In this document: piece after piece, positions 32,233-44,639 of the stretch
Numbering within the stretch: position 1 is the first letter of the stretch
Layout of the letters: every line of letters starts with the position of its first letter
Source: Ophiura sarsii
Lineage: Eukaryota; Echinodermata; Ophiuroidea; Amphilepidida; Ophiuridae
DNA length: 64,000 bases
NCBI GenBank assembly: GCA_035610835.1
Contig: CM069448.1
Span: 29,476,583-29,540,582, forward strand
Reading direction: 5' to 3'
Translations under genes and position numbers: made by a program
The notes under the pieces: model-generated
What the model saw: the letters and a program-made list of their open reading frames with translations, nothing else
Told to the model about the DNA's origin: nothing
The model's database searches: none

Positions 32233-33312
32233 TTTTTGTCTTTGAAAACAGATCTGTATGAGAAACAGGTTGGTCAGTACACAAGATAGCATTGCCCTAC
32301 ACAAGAAAACAAAGAAATTAAGAGGAAAGCTCGGGGAAAGCTCGCTCCTTATTTATATGTTAATCCCAAGCTTTCCGGTGTCATAAAATGTCAAAATCAA
32401 GTTGAAGTACCCATTCAGTGAGGTGTAAATCACTGATCCTTTGTCACTCCTTTTAACAATATAGAAAAAAGGAGCGCGCTTTCCCCGCTCTTTCCTCGAG
32501 CTTTCCTCTATCTGTAAAAAGGCAAAAGCTTTAAGAAGAGCTTTGACTGCTAGTCAGTCATTCATCTTATAGAAATTCAGGGATTGCTATGGAGATTTAT
32601 TTCATCAATAATAATTACTGTGTATAATTGTAACATATGTTATTAAATACAATTATATTCCAAGATAATTTTTTTAAATGGTTATCTTTATAATATCGAG
32701 GGAAGGACAAAATTAGTTGTCCACGGTAAGCGATAAGAAACAAATTGTCTCCTTTTGTTTGTGGAATTGTTTTTATTGTAAAATTGTATAACATGACAAT
32801 TTCTACAAAACCTTCTGGCAATAAAATCTAATAACCCTATAAGATTTGATTGTATGTCCAACTATATGGCAATGGACCTTTTAACAGGTAGAAGGATTTT
32901 AGTTCTAAAAAAAAAGCTTCAAAATTCTGATGCAAATGTTCAAACATTTTGACATTAAAATAAAAAATGTATTTTTTAATTTAAAGTAATAAAGATAGCA
33001 ATAAAAAACATCCTAATTTTGTCTATTTTGTTATTGAATGTTTCTGTAATGTCATTTTTATAAAATGGTCCATAAATCATAAAAGCCTTCTATGTATAGG
33101 CAGGCCTACACGGTATGTGAGCGTAAATGATATCACTCAACTCAATTACACTTCTTAATTGCCATGTTAAATGTTTGTATGTGATTAAATCCAGTAATGA
33201 CAAGCACACAAATTCCAGAAACTGGCTCTATAGACCATCCTTGTGGAAAAGACCCACCCAATAAGTAAACCAAATATTAGCTAGTAATCACTTTGAAAAA
33301 ACTCTTTTTGAT
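32233..33312. other. Unannotated stretch
   Basis: Contains a loose inverted pair AGCTCGGGGAAAGCTCGC (32328) / AGCGCGCTTTCCCCGCTCTT (32471), suggesting a small MITE of about 200 bp. No gene seen. Confidence 0.4.
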
Positions 33313-33614
33313 TTTAACCCTAACCCCCTGTAAACCGGGATTTTAAACCGGGATCACAATTTTGGAAGAGAAAACACCAACTAAATCGCTGGAGTCCTGG
33401 TGGGAATAGGCGCAGTGGATTACGTCATCGAAAACCATCCGCACATGCGCTTGGAGATTGGCTTAGAAGTAATATTTTTTAGTACTCGGACCGTTAGGGT
33501 TAATTGAACACACACAAAATAAATGAAAAAATGGCTACCACCTACCATAACCCTAACCCCATAACCGATTTTTTAACTGGGATCACAATAATGGAAGAGA
33601 GAACACCAACTAAA

Positions 33615-33663
<49 letters not shown>
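33313..33663 (+). repeat. Diverged duplicate of ~80 bp ending in a G44 run
   Basis: TAACCCTAACCCCCTGTAAA ... GAGAAAACACCAACTAAATC at about 33315-33390 is repeated at about 33540-33620 (CCTAACCCCATAACCG ... GAGAACACCAACTAAATC). The second copy runs directly into 44 uninterrupted G at 33620-33663. Confidence 0.8.
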
Positions 33664-33664
<1 letters not shown>

Positions 33665-34158
33665 GGACCCTCTGTCCATCGTCCCACCCACTTAGCCTTG
33701 ACCCTCAGCTACTCATTCACGCAGTATACCACGCTCACTATATGTTTGTCTTGGGGGGAAATATGGCAAAAACCTATGCACTATACTGTTGTTATATTAG
33801 ATGAGCAAAGAGCTATGCGGAAAACCTTTTTCATGTGTTTTTGGCTATACAGTTTTATTTGAAGTCAATTTGTACAAATAATTAATGTTGTTTGAAATAA
33901 TGAGGTACGGGCAGATTAAATTACCATGCATGTAGAAATGATGAATCAATTGGTTTGTTTTATTTGTTATTGTCAGAAATATATTACCATCACAAGACTG
34001 ATTTAAACTAAAACACCTGTCAGTGAAAATTGGTGTAGTTTAAACAGTTCCAAATTGGCAATGAGTGCGGTCTCCACCTCTCTGTATGCAGAATACAGTG
34101 AGTAATCCAAGCCTATGCGTCCTATTGACATACCTAGCATCATACCGTTCATACGCAT
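33664..34158. other. Unannotated stretch with a lone MITE terminus
   Basis: CAGTTCCAAATTGGC at about 34047 is identical to the terminus of the MITE at 37261-37455, but no partner end was found nearby. Confidence 0.45.
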
Positions 34159-35223
34159 ATGGCCGTGTGTTTTGAACTCGCCACCCTTACCGTTGCATGT
34201 CCAGATTTTTACATTTTACACCATCTGAGATTCGAATTAGCATATCGCAATAACTATTTGTTCTACCCCATATAAAGTATGTATTTTCTGAACGGTAATC
34301 TCACAAGGAATCCAAATATGCTATTGGAATTTAGATAATACATAATGGTAACATGTTGTGATTAAGAATGTTCAAAAAATATCGATTTTTTTTCATATTT
34401 TGATTTAAGCTCAATAATAATTTGATACCTATCCCAATCATAATTTTACTGTGCATATTTAAGTTCCTCATGCAATTACCCATCAGAACATAATAGTTGT
34501 TAATGGTAAACGTGTTGAAATATACTATATCGAGAAGTAAATGAGCACAAACGTTTAAATTTCATAATTGTTAGAGTTTACAAGTTGTTGTTTTTTGGTA
34601 TGCACCCTATCCTGATTTAAACGGCATTTTTGATTTCCCCTATTTGAGAGCTTTCCAAAAATGTATAATTTTGCTATCATCGGTTAAATATTTCTTTTGT
34701 TATAGTCATGTATGTAAAACCGATGAATTAGGGCAAGTTCACTGTGTAGCGAATAGGGAAAAAGCCAAGGACAACGCAATCGATTCATGATTACAATTGT
34801 TCCACAATAGTTGTCACATTTGTTGAACCAGAATCTTATAGAATATAAAATAATCTATAAAATGAGAGCAAAATCATGCTTGTACCATACAGTAATGAGG
34901 AGTTATAGTAAATTGAACGTAGAATTGGGAACATTTTCTATATTCCCCATAGAGATTGCACACAGCGCCGCCGCCACCGCCGCCGCCGCCACCGCCACCA
35001 CCCCTGACTTTCACAACATAATCAATCATATCTCAGCGAAACATTTATAGAAATACCTGATTTATTAACACAATGTAGCTAGATAAATAGGCTTTCACAT
35101 GACACCTCAACCATAGCTCTACCACATTTAGTTGTTGAGTTAATAGAGAGAGATGGATGATTCGTCACCAAAAATGCAACGCCACCACCCTTTTTGGGTG
35201 GTGAGTTCAAAACACATGGCCAT
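34159..35223. mobile_element. ~1.07-kb inverted-terminus element
   Basis: Left end ATGGCCGTGTGTTTTGAACT then CGCCACCC; right end GGGTGGTGAGTTCAAAACAC then ATGGCCAT. The inverted termini are about 28 bp. The interior aligns with 45351-46500 over several hundred bp (TATGTATTTTCTGAACGG, TTCAAAAAATATCGATTTTT, AGTTCCTCATGCAATTACCC, CCAAAAATGTATAATTTTGC). There is no coding frame with recognisable domains. A (GCC)n-like triplet run is at about 34967-35005. Confidence 0.75.
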
Positions 35224-35606
35224 ATTGAATATATAATAGCATGCACAAGTACCTGTTGGGTTGTTGCACCAGCCAGCACAATCAAAAAAGATACAATTAC
35301 CCACTCTCCTTGGTGAAAGGTAGTCATTTTCTTGTGATAAATATCTCTTATCCAATAAGCACTGTGGTATTGCCCAATCTACCTGTTGTATAGCCAATGA
35401 CATGCATCCAGGGATACTATTAATTTTGGGATAGGAAAGTCCTATACTAACGTACGTAGCGAAAACGGACCCTTTTGCCTATTTGAATAAATTATGGTAA
35501 TCGTCCGGAATGCGTCCGTGACCGGCGTTTAATGCGTTTAACAATGTTTAACCAGGTTTAACGGACATGTTAGTCAACATAGGTTTGGGGGCGCTGTAGA
35601 TTTACA
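35224..35606. other. Unannotated stretch
   Basis: Unremarkable apart from AACGTTTAAC-type repeats near 35530-35570 (GCGTTTAACAATGTTTAACC). Confidence 0.35.
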
Positions 35607-35820
35607 CAGACGACGGTGGCCACGCGAAACCTACATTTTGAATTCGTAGTGAATAACACGTAATCGCGAATATTAAACTTATCATTTTGACAAATTCATC
35701 ATAATTAGAAGAATTTTTATCGTTAACCGGGCGATGACTGTTAAAAATAATTCAAAATGGTGCACTCCCGTTGCCATATTGGGTCGTCTGAAAGACGCGT
35801 GGCCAGCGTCGCGTCGTCTG
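35607..35820. mobile_element. hAT-like MITE, relative of 6277-6554
   Basis: Ends CAGACGACGGTGGCCACGCG and CGCGTGGCCAGCGTCGCGTCGTCTG-type reverse complement. The interior TTTTGAATTCGTA, AATAACACGTAATCGCGAAT and AAATTCATCATA match the other copy. No clean target duplication was found. Confidence 0.65.
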
Positions 35821-37130
35821 CTACAATTACGCCTTATCGGTAGAACAGCGCCACCAATTCTATGCTGACTAAGTTCAATTTAAAAATGGACCCGATCGGC
35901 AAGCTCAGTGGCACACCCCTGATGCATCCCCCTATGGAAAACATTACCTTAATCCTTCCTATCAGGGAGTGTGAATTTCAATTAGTACTTGAGGTGACAT
36001 GTAACCAGGAACAACATAATGATTATTGATTACAATAATCATAGATCCTTCGAGGATCTATGCAATAATGCACATTTTGTATTGATCGGTATACATGTAT
36101 ACCTGGAGTGAGATCAACAAAAAGTTTGAGTTGGTTGCCATTGAATGTGGGCTTGTGGCTGTCGATACAATACAGCACTATAGCATGATTCAATGCACAC
36201 TTAATTGGCGCAGGACAATGCACTGTATAAATACAATAGTTAAGACATGAATAATTAAAATTTAATCTAGAAAGTACAGTCAATTTTCCTCTATCAGTCT
36301 ATCACCATACAAATTGACAATTAAGAAGTGGTGATAATGTGGCGCAAGTGGCGGTCTGATGGTGTTTGAGATGAGGGTAATGTTGTTGTGCTTCGCTTTT
36401 CAGCCTTTCTTCTTTGATTATATTCTTTCGGGTTAGTTCAAGAGCGGGTTCAAGAGATCTGATCTTGATCACCATTTGTTTCATACTACTAAATAGGGAA
36501 GGAGAATCAGTGTTTAGAGTGCATCTTTCTTAGTTAGGATTCAAAATATACAAATTACGTGCTTAGGGTACGTTAGGGTATCAAAGTATTTGGATTACTT
36601 GTTTAGGGTATGAAAATACTGAAATGTCTTGCTTTTAAAAGGTATGTAAAACACTGTCCTTACTTACTTTTTCACATTTATGTTATTACTTATTTAGGGT
36701 ACTTTTTGAACGTCCTTGGACACGCATGATACCCCTTGTAATAACACTGAGCACCCCGGGAAAAGTTATCGATAAACATAGTTTTGATATATAGAGGCCG
36801 ATATATTTTGTGAAATAACAATTAAGCTTCTTCAAACCATATCTTGTGATTACAAAGTCTGATTCCCTTCAACATGGTATCATTTCAAAGTTAAGAATGT
36901 GATCTTTCAAGTCATACCAATAACTCGGCCCCCAACATGTTCATTTTGCATCTGTTCTATTACCTTAATCCTATCCCTAAACCTAATCCCTAACCATAAG
37001 CCCGAACAGTATCTCCAACCTAACCCTAACCCCATCTGTAACAGTAATCATAAGCTTTTAAAGCCAAGACAAATAGTTTTTTATCGTGTAGCTATTAAGA
37101 CAAAGTAGACTTAGACTTGTGAGATCCACG
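35821..37130. other. Unannotated stretch with a perfect small hairpin
   Basis: CATAGATCCT / AGGATCTATG with a 3-base loop lies at 36040-36062. TTAGGGTA words recur at 36520-36710 but are not telomeric. No gene recognised. Confidence 0.45.
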
Positions 37131-37136
37131 TCATCT

Positions 37137-37733
37137 TGGATGCTGTCTTCAGTAGATAACAGTTTCATTTTGGGTGATATGTACAATAAAATGTTAAATA
37201 TTAACCATATGGGGGTATTGGAATATTGGGTGCTGTTTCGAGTCAATACTAATAGTTAATCAGTTCCAAATTGGCAAGAATGGTGAGGCTTGTATTTGTC
37301 TGTGTGTAAAAAGAATCCTGGTTATTGCGCATATTTATTGGTTAACGTGTGCCTTTGCGCATCATAGCCGGTATCAAAAAGCATTGGGCAAGTATGTATT
37401 CCATTTGTGCCTGCGGATAAATGTTAGCCTCAACATTTTGGCCAATTTGGAACTGATTCAACTATAGTAACGACAATGTAATATTGGGTGCTGTCTACAG
37501 TAGATAGCTAAGTAGCCATAATGTAATATTTGGTGCTGTCTACAGTAGATAGCTAAATTACCACAATGTTATATTGGGTGCTGTCTCCAGTAGATAGTTA
37601 AGTAACCACAATATAATATTGGGTGCTGTCTACAGTAGATAGCTAAGTAGCCACAATATAATATTGGGTGCTGTCTCCAGTAGATAGCTAAGTAGCCACA
37701 ATGTAATATTGGGTGCTGTCTACAGTAAATCAG
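37137..37733 (+). repeat. 45-bp satellite with palindromic core, split by a MITE
   Basis: GGTGCTGTCTACAGTAGATA occurs at exactly 45-bp spacing from 37487 to 37712 (six units). Diverged units precede it at about 37138 and 37218. The core GCTGTCTAC/GTAGATAGC is a near-perfect palindrome. The MITE at 37261-37455 splits the diverged from the regular units. Confidence 0.85.
37261..37455. mobile_element. 195-bp MITE inside the 45-bp satellite
   Basis: Perfect inverted termini CAGTTCCAAATTGGC / GCCAATTTGGAACTG, extended by AAT/ATT outside. No convincing target duplication. An isolated identical terminus is at 34047. Confidence 0.75.
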
Positions 37734-39948
37734 TTCTCAATACTCTCCTCTGGACTGCATCCCAGCTTAATTCAACTGCTAATACTTTGATTTAATTAAA
37801 AACCTCTTTGATGAAAAAATAAATAATTACATATATGCCATGGTCATGTACACCCCGACGGACCAATGTATGGAGACAATATTGCATCAACTTGAATTCC
37901 GTAAATTGTTGATTCAATATTTACATTCTCCGTCTCTGCTAATTATGCTTCGATATTGACGCAAATTGCTTCCCACCAGTATGTCATCTATTGTATCATA
38001 TTTGAGCCGATGAATGCTATTGACAAGGAGTAATTGAGCGTGGAAAAATAAATAGCATAACATGTAGCAGATCACTACTTGTGCTGCCATCTGGCAAAAT
38101 GAGTCAAAAGTCACCATAACACATTTTTAGTTTTCTACTTGACATTTATAGGCATTTTGAATGCTACAATTTACAGAAAGCTACATTTAAATCAGACTTA
38201 TAATTCCAAAGATATAAACAATTGAAAGGTTTTAAAAACAGAAGAAAACAGAAAGAATTCCTTCCTTGTTAGGCTTTATTTTGAATTGAATATTCCCAAC
38301 TTTCGATTAATTTAGCTTGATCACAATTGGGAAAGATAGAGAGGTAGATAGAGCGAGACAGTGTCGTTACAATATGTCTAGTCAACCAAATATAATGTTA
38401 ATATTTATACAGTGATATTGATGAACAAAATAAGTAATTGTACCATTAGCAGTTATATAATCAGTCTGGCTGGTATATCTTATAAAAATCTATACCAAAA
38501 CACCACAATACGGGTGAGCCAAGTTTTATGCATTCAAAATTGCATCATTTTGGTGTAATTTTTGAATGGAAAATGCAAGCTATAGTCTGATTGAGAATCG
38601 CTTATACCATAATATCATGAATTTGACACACACGAGATGTTCAATGCGTAATGTGTCACCTTGTTATTCACTTGCGTCATATTTTGGCACGCATTCACAC
38701 ATACATTTTGAAATGGTCCAAGGCATCGTGATTTGCTTCAGTAGTATTGTTATGCTTTAAAGTAGCTTTCTTCAGTTTCAATGTTACTCTAACCAATCAT
38801 GGGCTATAATAAAGGCAATAAGGTACTGAATTGTAAAAAATAATTATCAAATGCTGTACTACTGATACCATTCTATATTTTCAAATTAAAAAATTAAAAA
38901 AGAAGAAAATTAGAGAAGATTCTCTTTACCAGCAATGATAATCTATCAGTCAATGAACCTGAGATGTATTTTGTTACAATTAATCATTAATATGAGCTGT
39001 CAATATTTGTTTGTGATTTCATGAAAGCAGGTGTTTTTCATGCTCTCGGATCGATATGAGGAGCTAATGCTTCAAGAAAATGAGGCTCATGTTTGGAAAG
39101 AATTTGTGGAATTATTCTTAAATAGGTCTTTCATACAGAATACACAAGGCGACAATTATTATACATTTGATTTACCCTACATTGGATAAATAGCTGCCTT
39201 GTGAGTTGCTCATTCGTAGACCTTCCTGAAGATTTTTTCATAATGTCATTATTGTTGATTACTGTAAAAGTGGACATTACACACAAATATATTTCTTTTG
39301 CATATACATGTATGGCCATGGGATGAAGCTACACATGTGACCATCCACCACAAATGGGATGTAAAGTCAGCCAGAACATTTTTTTAAGATATTGAACAGG
39401 GGAATTCTTCTTAAAATCAGCTTTACAATGATGTAATACGTGTCCATATTGCATGTTAAATAGGCAGTACAAATCAATAAATCCACTTAAAATTCCTTTG
39501 TTTCCTACTGTTTATTGAAATGTTAATTGAGCCATATCTCAGTACATGCTCTGCCGACTTTACCGCCCCCTTTGTACTGGATGGTCACAAATCGTGAATT
39601 GCTTTGCCAAGCCATTAGAGAACCATGATTTCCATTGAGTGAACATTTGTTAATCTCCCCGAGACATGAGACAGACCATTAGAAGGTTTGCCTACTTGTG
39701 AGTTTTGATATCACTTAAAGCGTGTTTCTACTGAGGCACTTGAAAGTTAATGCTATTTGAAATAATGATATTTATCTCTATTTTTGAGATTATTGTTTCT
39801 CACAACAGTAAATAAGCTTACCTCTGGGATAGCTTTCTGGCAGCAACTCGCTTGACTTTCGTCAGCCCCAATAACATGTGGGGGCGCTGTTCGCGGTTAA
39901 AATATTGATCGTTATATATTTTAATCACCCCTGCGAAACATACCGGTT
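37734..39948. other. Unannotated stretch
   Basis: AT-rich, no exon or RNA recognised. ACTGTAAAAGTGGACATTA near 39262 matches the terminus of the MITE at 52827-53021. Confidence 0.4.
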
Positions 39949-39959
39949 GTGAAGTTTAC

Positions 39960-40910
39960 CTGCCCGTCCATGCCATGCAATACACATACACTGGGGCATA
40001 CACCCATGCTTTGGAAGATGGCCCATCCATGCCATGCAATACACAAACACTGGGGCATACACCCATGCTTTGGAAGATGGCCCATCCATGCCATGCAATA
40101 CACAAACACTGGTGCATACACCCATGCTTTGGAAGATGGCCCATCCATGCCATGCAATACACAAACACTGGGGCATACACCCATGCTTTGGAAGATGGCC
40201 CATCCATGCCATGCAATACACAAACACTGGGGCATACACCCATGCTTTGGAAGATGGCCCATCCATGCCATGCAATACACAAACACTGGGGCATACACCC
40301 ATGCTTTGGAAGATGGCCCATCCATGCCATGCAATACACAAACACTGGTGCATACACCCATGCTTTGGAAGATGGCCCATCCATGCCATGCAATACACAA
40401 ACACTGGGGCATACACCCATGCTTTGGAAGATGGCCCATCCATGCCATGCAATACACAAACACTGGGGCATACACCCATGCTTTGGAAGATGGCCCATCC
40501 ATGCCATGCAATACACAAACACTGGGGCATACACCCATGCTTTGGAAGATGGCCCATCCATGCCATGCAATACACAAACACTGGGGCATACACCCATGCT
40601 TTGGAAGATGGCCCATCCATGCCATGCAATACACAAACACTGGTGCATACACCCATGCTTTGGAAGATGGCCCATCCATGCCATGCAATACACAAACACT
40701 GGGGCATACACCCATGCTTTGGAAGATGGCCCATCCATGCCATGCAATACACAAACACTGGGGCATACACCCATGCTTTGGAAGATGGCCCATCCATGCC
40801 ATGCAATACACAAACACTGGTGCATACACCCGTGCATTGGAAGATGGCCCATCCATGCCATGCAATACACAAACACTGGGGCATACACCCGTGCATTGGA
40901 AGATGACAAT
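39960..40910 (+). repeat. 59-bp satellite, ~16 near-identical copies
   Basis: The unit ATGCTTTGGAAGATGGCCCA plus TCCATGCCATGCAATACACA plus AACACTGGGGCATACACCC is 59 bp. Copies are almost identical; a G-to-T change in ACTGGGGCAT marks units 3, 7, 12 and 15, and the last two units carry CCCGTGCATTGG. Because 59 is not a multiple of 3 and the unit has no stop in any frame on either strand, all six frames are open for about 300 codons. Such frames are repeat artefacts unless transcription is shown. Confidence 0.95.
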
Positions 40911-40916
40911 GAGTGA

Positions 40917-42470
40917 GGAAAAGCAATGATATATAAGTGTATTTTATACAATAATGTAGAAGTATTCAAGCATGCCACAACAATCAACCATGTAAACATA
41001 CAATCAAACAAAATAAACTTGAATTTAAGTTGAATTCAAGTTCAGGAAGTAGGATTCGCATCACGTTTGAATACGACGGCAATGAAATATGGAGAGGTCT
41101 GACTAGTTTTATTGACACTAAAAAGTATGTGTATACTTCCGGGTCATGAGAACCTAGTGATAAGATTGGCTTGCAGTTTCTACTGGGCAAGTTAGCGGTA
41201 ATTACCGTTACCAAATCAGGTTTTTGCAGGTTTTTGCTGTTAGAAAACTTAGCATCAATTATTTGATCGTTTCTACCGGGCGGAAAGGCTGGTTGGTACC
41301 TGCATGTTATATCGTTAAAGCACACACAGTACACTAGTTAGATAAACCTCACTTTAGAGAAAACACTTATGATTCCAACACATAATATATCTTTAAATTA
41401 TCGGTAAACTATGTCTTGTTCTACAGGTAGTCACACACTGTAGAGTTCTGCCTACCCACGTGGCCTGGTAGAGTGTCAAAGTTCAAGTGTCCGGTTTTAG
41501 GGCAGGGTTGCCTCCGCGTTTACTGGATACAGTACCGTTAACTACCATAGATGGCCAGTAGAAACACGCTCTTAGTTGAGCTGTCCGATAAAAGCAATAC
41601 TCGATTGAAACTTACAAAGTGTTCAAGTATTGTCATGCATTACATTACTTAGCAATCCACTGACAATGGGGAAGAAGAGGCTGGCGATTGAGGTCGGACA
41701 CAATGTGCACCCCCAACCGCACCTCCACCCAAAAAAGGTGTATCTTTGGCGTAAGAAATTTATAAGATAGACTAGTGTCCAGACCTATTACGGATTAAAG
41801 CTGTATTTAATCCTTTACTCCCTCAATAGAGGATTTGGTGCTACATGTAGGTTAGTTTCATGCTGTCTTACACCAAGGATAAATCCCCAAAAAGATACCT
41901 TTTCAAACAGTAATAATTTGGGTATTATTGATTATTTTGATTCATTTTGCTTGCTCCACTCTAAATTATAACACATTTCCACTCATTTGGAACCACCACA
42001 ATCCTTTTCACAATCTACAAAATCCCCTTTAAAATATGCTATGGTTGGAATTTGTTAGGAGGTATGTTCATTATAGATGTGCATATGATGTTTCCCAACT
42101 CGTAAGTCTTCCCCTTCCCACCATATACATCCATTCCTGACATCAACTGAAATACAATGCTCCTTGCACTCGCATGCATATTATTTATCTTACTCTGCCA
42201 TCGCTAATGGCTTGTGAAGTGTGCCATATATAATATTGTATAGCTTTATGACAAATCTTTTCAGCTAGGTATTTTGAACCTGACACGTGGAAATAAACAT
42301 TGGTAAAATAAAGGGAAGAAAGAAGTTGTTAAATCGTCTGCCTTTATCGATATGAGTCCCTCGTTGTTAGGAAATATTTTGAATATAATTATAAGTATTC
42401 CAAAAATTCCATACATGCAACGTTAATGAACTGAGTAGTTAATGCACTTATCAATTGCAAGCCCAGCCCC
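40917..42470. other. Unannotated stretch
   Basis: No gene recognised. AATCCTTTACTCCCTC-type single-copy-looking sequence. Confidence 0.4.
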
Positions 42471-42860
42471 AGGGGACCCGGAACTAGCAGGGACTAGGGC
42501 CGGGACGTACAAATTGCAAATGTGACGTCCCCGGTGTATGGTCCCCGCTGAGCCGGGCACCATTTTTTGTACGTCCCTGCTACAGTCCTGGCCCCCTCTA
42601 GCTGGGACAAAGTGTGCAGTCTCGGCCATCCTTAAGCCAGGACAAAGTGTACGTCCTGGCTATAGTCCGCGGGGTCGCTTAATTTCTTTCTGCAACCATA
42701 ATGCATAACGGGATGCATTGCTACATGTATGTGTTCTCTATGTGATATTAGGCTTATTTCGTCAAGCGCATCGCATCTAGCTTATGTATGTACCTACGTC
42801 CGGGGTGTACCCTAGCGTACGTCCCCGCTACACGCCCCGGCTAGCGGGGTGCGATTTTTG
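42471..42860. repeat. GC-rich block with imperfect GTACGTCC repeats
   Basis: Words such as GGGACGTACAAATTG, GTACGTCCCTGCTAC, GTACGTCCTGGCTATAG and GTACGTCCCCGCTAC recur from about 42500 to 42835 in both orientations, with CCGGGGC and GCTAGCGGGG. It is locally much richer in GC than its surroundings. Possibly an old MITE cluster; no gene recognised. Confidence 0.5.
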
Positions 42861-42864
42861 TTTC

Positions 42865-42980
42865 GTACATGATCCTATTGAAATCAGTTGATTTGTTCAA
42901 AAAAATCATTTTATTCAGTGATTTTTGCTTTATTCCGTATTAAAGCGGAATAAAGTGAATTTCACTATAGGATCATGTAC
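42865..42980. mobile_element. 116-bp nested palindrome (MITE-like)
   Basis: Perfect 14-bp ends GTACATGATCCTAT / ATAGGATCATGTAC, with T/A-rich and CTAGCGGGG sequence continuing the inversion outside. An internal perfect 10-bp hairpin CTTTATTCCG / CGGAATAAAG lies at 42928-42955. A G14 run follows at 42999-43012. Confidence 0.7.
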
Positions 42981-43544
42981 ACAAAAAAAATTGCTAGCGG
43001 GGGGGGGGGGGGCACAGTGTGTATGTACCCGTACACTCCCCCGCAAGAGGTCAAAATATATCACAAGTGGCACATGCAATCTCTGTCCCTACCACCACTT
43101 TAATTAATATTTTAAATGAGAAGGACTTGATGGGGCCAATTAGAAATGCTGGTACATCTAGGCCATTTTTGGTCGAAAGTTTTAACCAAATTGGGAATAA
43201 TCTATTTTTGAGAGGGGTATGGCCAAATGGGGAGGGGGCTACACTTTTTCAGTGGGGAACTATTGCCTCCCCTGTGTCACAGTCACTACACCCAGATTCA
43301 TGAACTTGATGTGCAGACACGAAATGTTTACCACAATAATGATTCATTATGGCAGTATGATGTGATAAGAATATTTGCTCAAATCAATTCATACATTCTT
43401 GCCAAATTCTAACCTTAAAATCTGCCTTGAGGAAACCTAAACAATTTACTAATAATGATCTATGGAACGACGCTTCCTCTAACGATTTTCAACTTGTCCT
43501 ATTTGATTACAAATTTGATTCATGAGACATGTCTGTTTTCCCCC

Positions 43545-43710
43545 ATAGGCGATGAACACCTCCCCCCCCCCCCATGTTTAACGGGCCCGACCGACCCACT
43601 TTAAAAACAAAATTGGATGCATTTTTCTCAAATCATGTAAAATCAGCCATTTTTGTTGCTGAAAATCTGTCAACAATTTTTTTATGTCCCGATTTGTGCC
43701 AAAAATGGTA
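43545..43710 (+). mobile_element. Partial copy of the 23620 MITE family
   Basis: CCATAGGCGATGAACACC, a C run, CATGTTTAACGGGCCCGACC, then CTCAAATCATGTAAAATCAG, collinear with 23620-23740. Confidence 0.6.
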
Positions 43711-44639
43711 AATTTATCAATTTGACTAATGTTTCTAGAGTAATAACAGTTGAAAAACAATTTATTCAAGCTAACGTATTCATTAAAAACAGAAAATAGT
43801 AATATTTCGACAATTAGGGTAAAATTAAATAAAAAATAAATTAAAAAAATAAAGTGCATTTATATCATTGACCTGATATGAATTCAAAGAAGCCATTCTT
43901 AATGTGACATAAACAAGCGTTGTTTGCTTGAAGTGCTGCATATCATTTTGTATGTGAACTTGAAAACAAGTTTGACAATTGACAACTATCCACTTGCTTT
44001 TATCACCAATTTATCGTATCATCGTGACAGAACTTGTATCTTAGGAGGGATAGCGTGTCAACTAATTACACTGTTATCAAGTAAAGTGACCATCTTGGTT
44101 CTGAGAACGATCAAGGTTAGCGATAAAGCGCTAAATTGGCATCATCTATGAAGTCGTATCGGTACAGTAATGGCCTCGGCATTGTCCAGTTAGACGGACT
44201 GACCATTTATATTTAGTCTTTGACATGCAATATGTCCACTTAGCACGCATTGAGTAGCCATTTTATCAGGTTATATTTCGCCCATCAAACAATATTTTTG
44301 CGATAATCTTATTTTTGTGAATGTTACAAATTTGAGTACAGCCATGTGAAATAAAAGCAATTATTAAGTGCAATTTGACTTCTTGTATATTTTTATCAGT
44401 AAAGTAAAGCATTTTAATATAGAGAGTATATGAGATGTAAGGCAATCAGTCTATGGCAACATTTCTGGTATTGTTTTATCCATCGTAGATAAGGCCAAGG
44501 GAAAGAAATTCTAAGGAATGATCAAAAAGTAAGTCCGAATTCAGAATTCAGTTCTGGAATGCCATTACCACCCCCCCCCCCCCCCCCCCCGAGGACTACC
44601 TGCTGAGTGCTGATTGGTCAGGCAAATACTCGCCATAAG
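43711..44639. other. Unannotated stretch with C20
   Basis: A run of 20 C occupies 44571-44590. No gene recognised. Confidence 0.4.

Noticed and set aside
35079..35327. 82-codon minus frame with a signal-peptide-like start (VIVSFLIVLAGATT)
   Set aside because: It overlaps the right terminus of the 34159-35223 element and its second half is repeat sequence.
39921..41011. Six overlapping frames of 290-350 codons as protein genes
   Set aside because: All arise from one 59-bp unit without stops; opposite strands and all phases are equally open, which argues against selection for any one protein.
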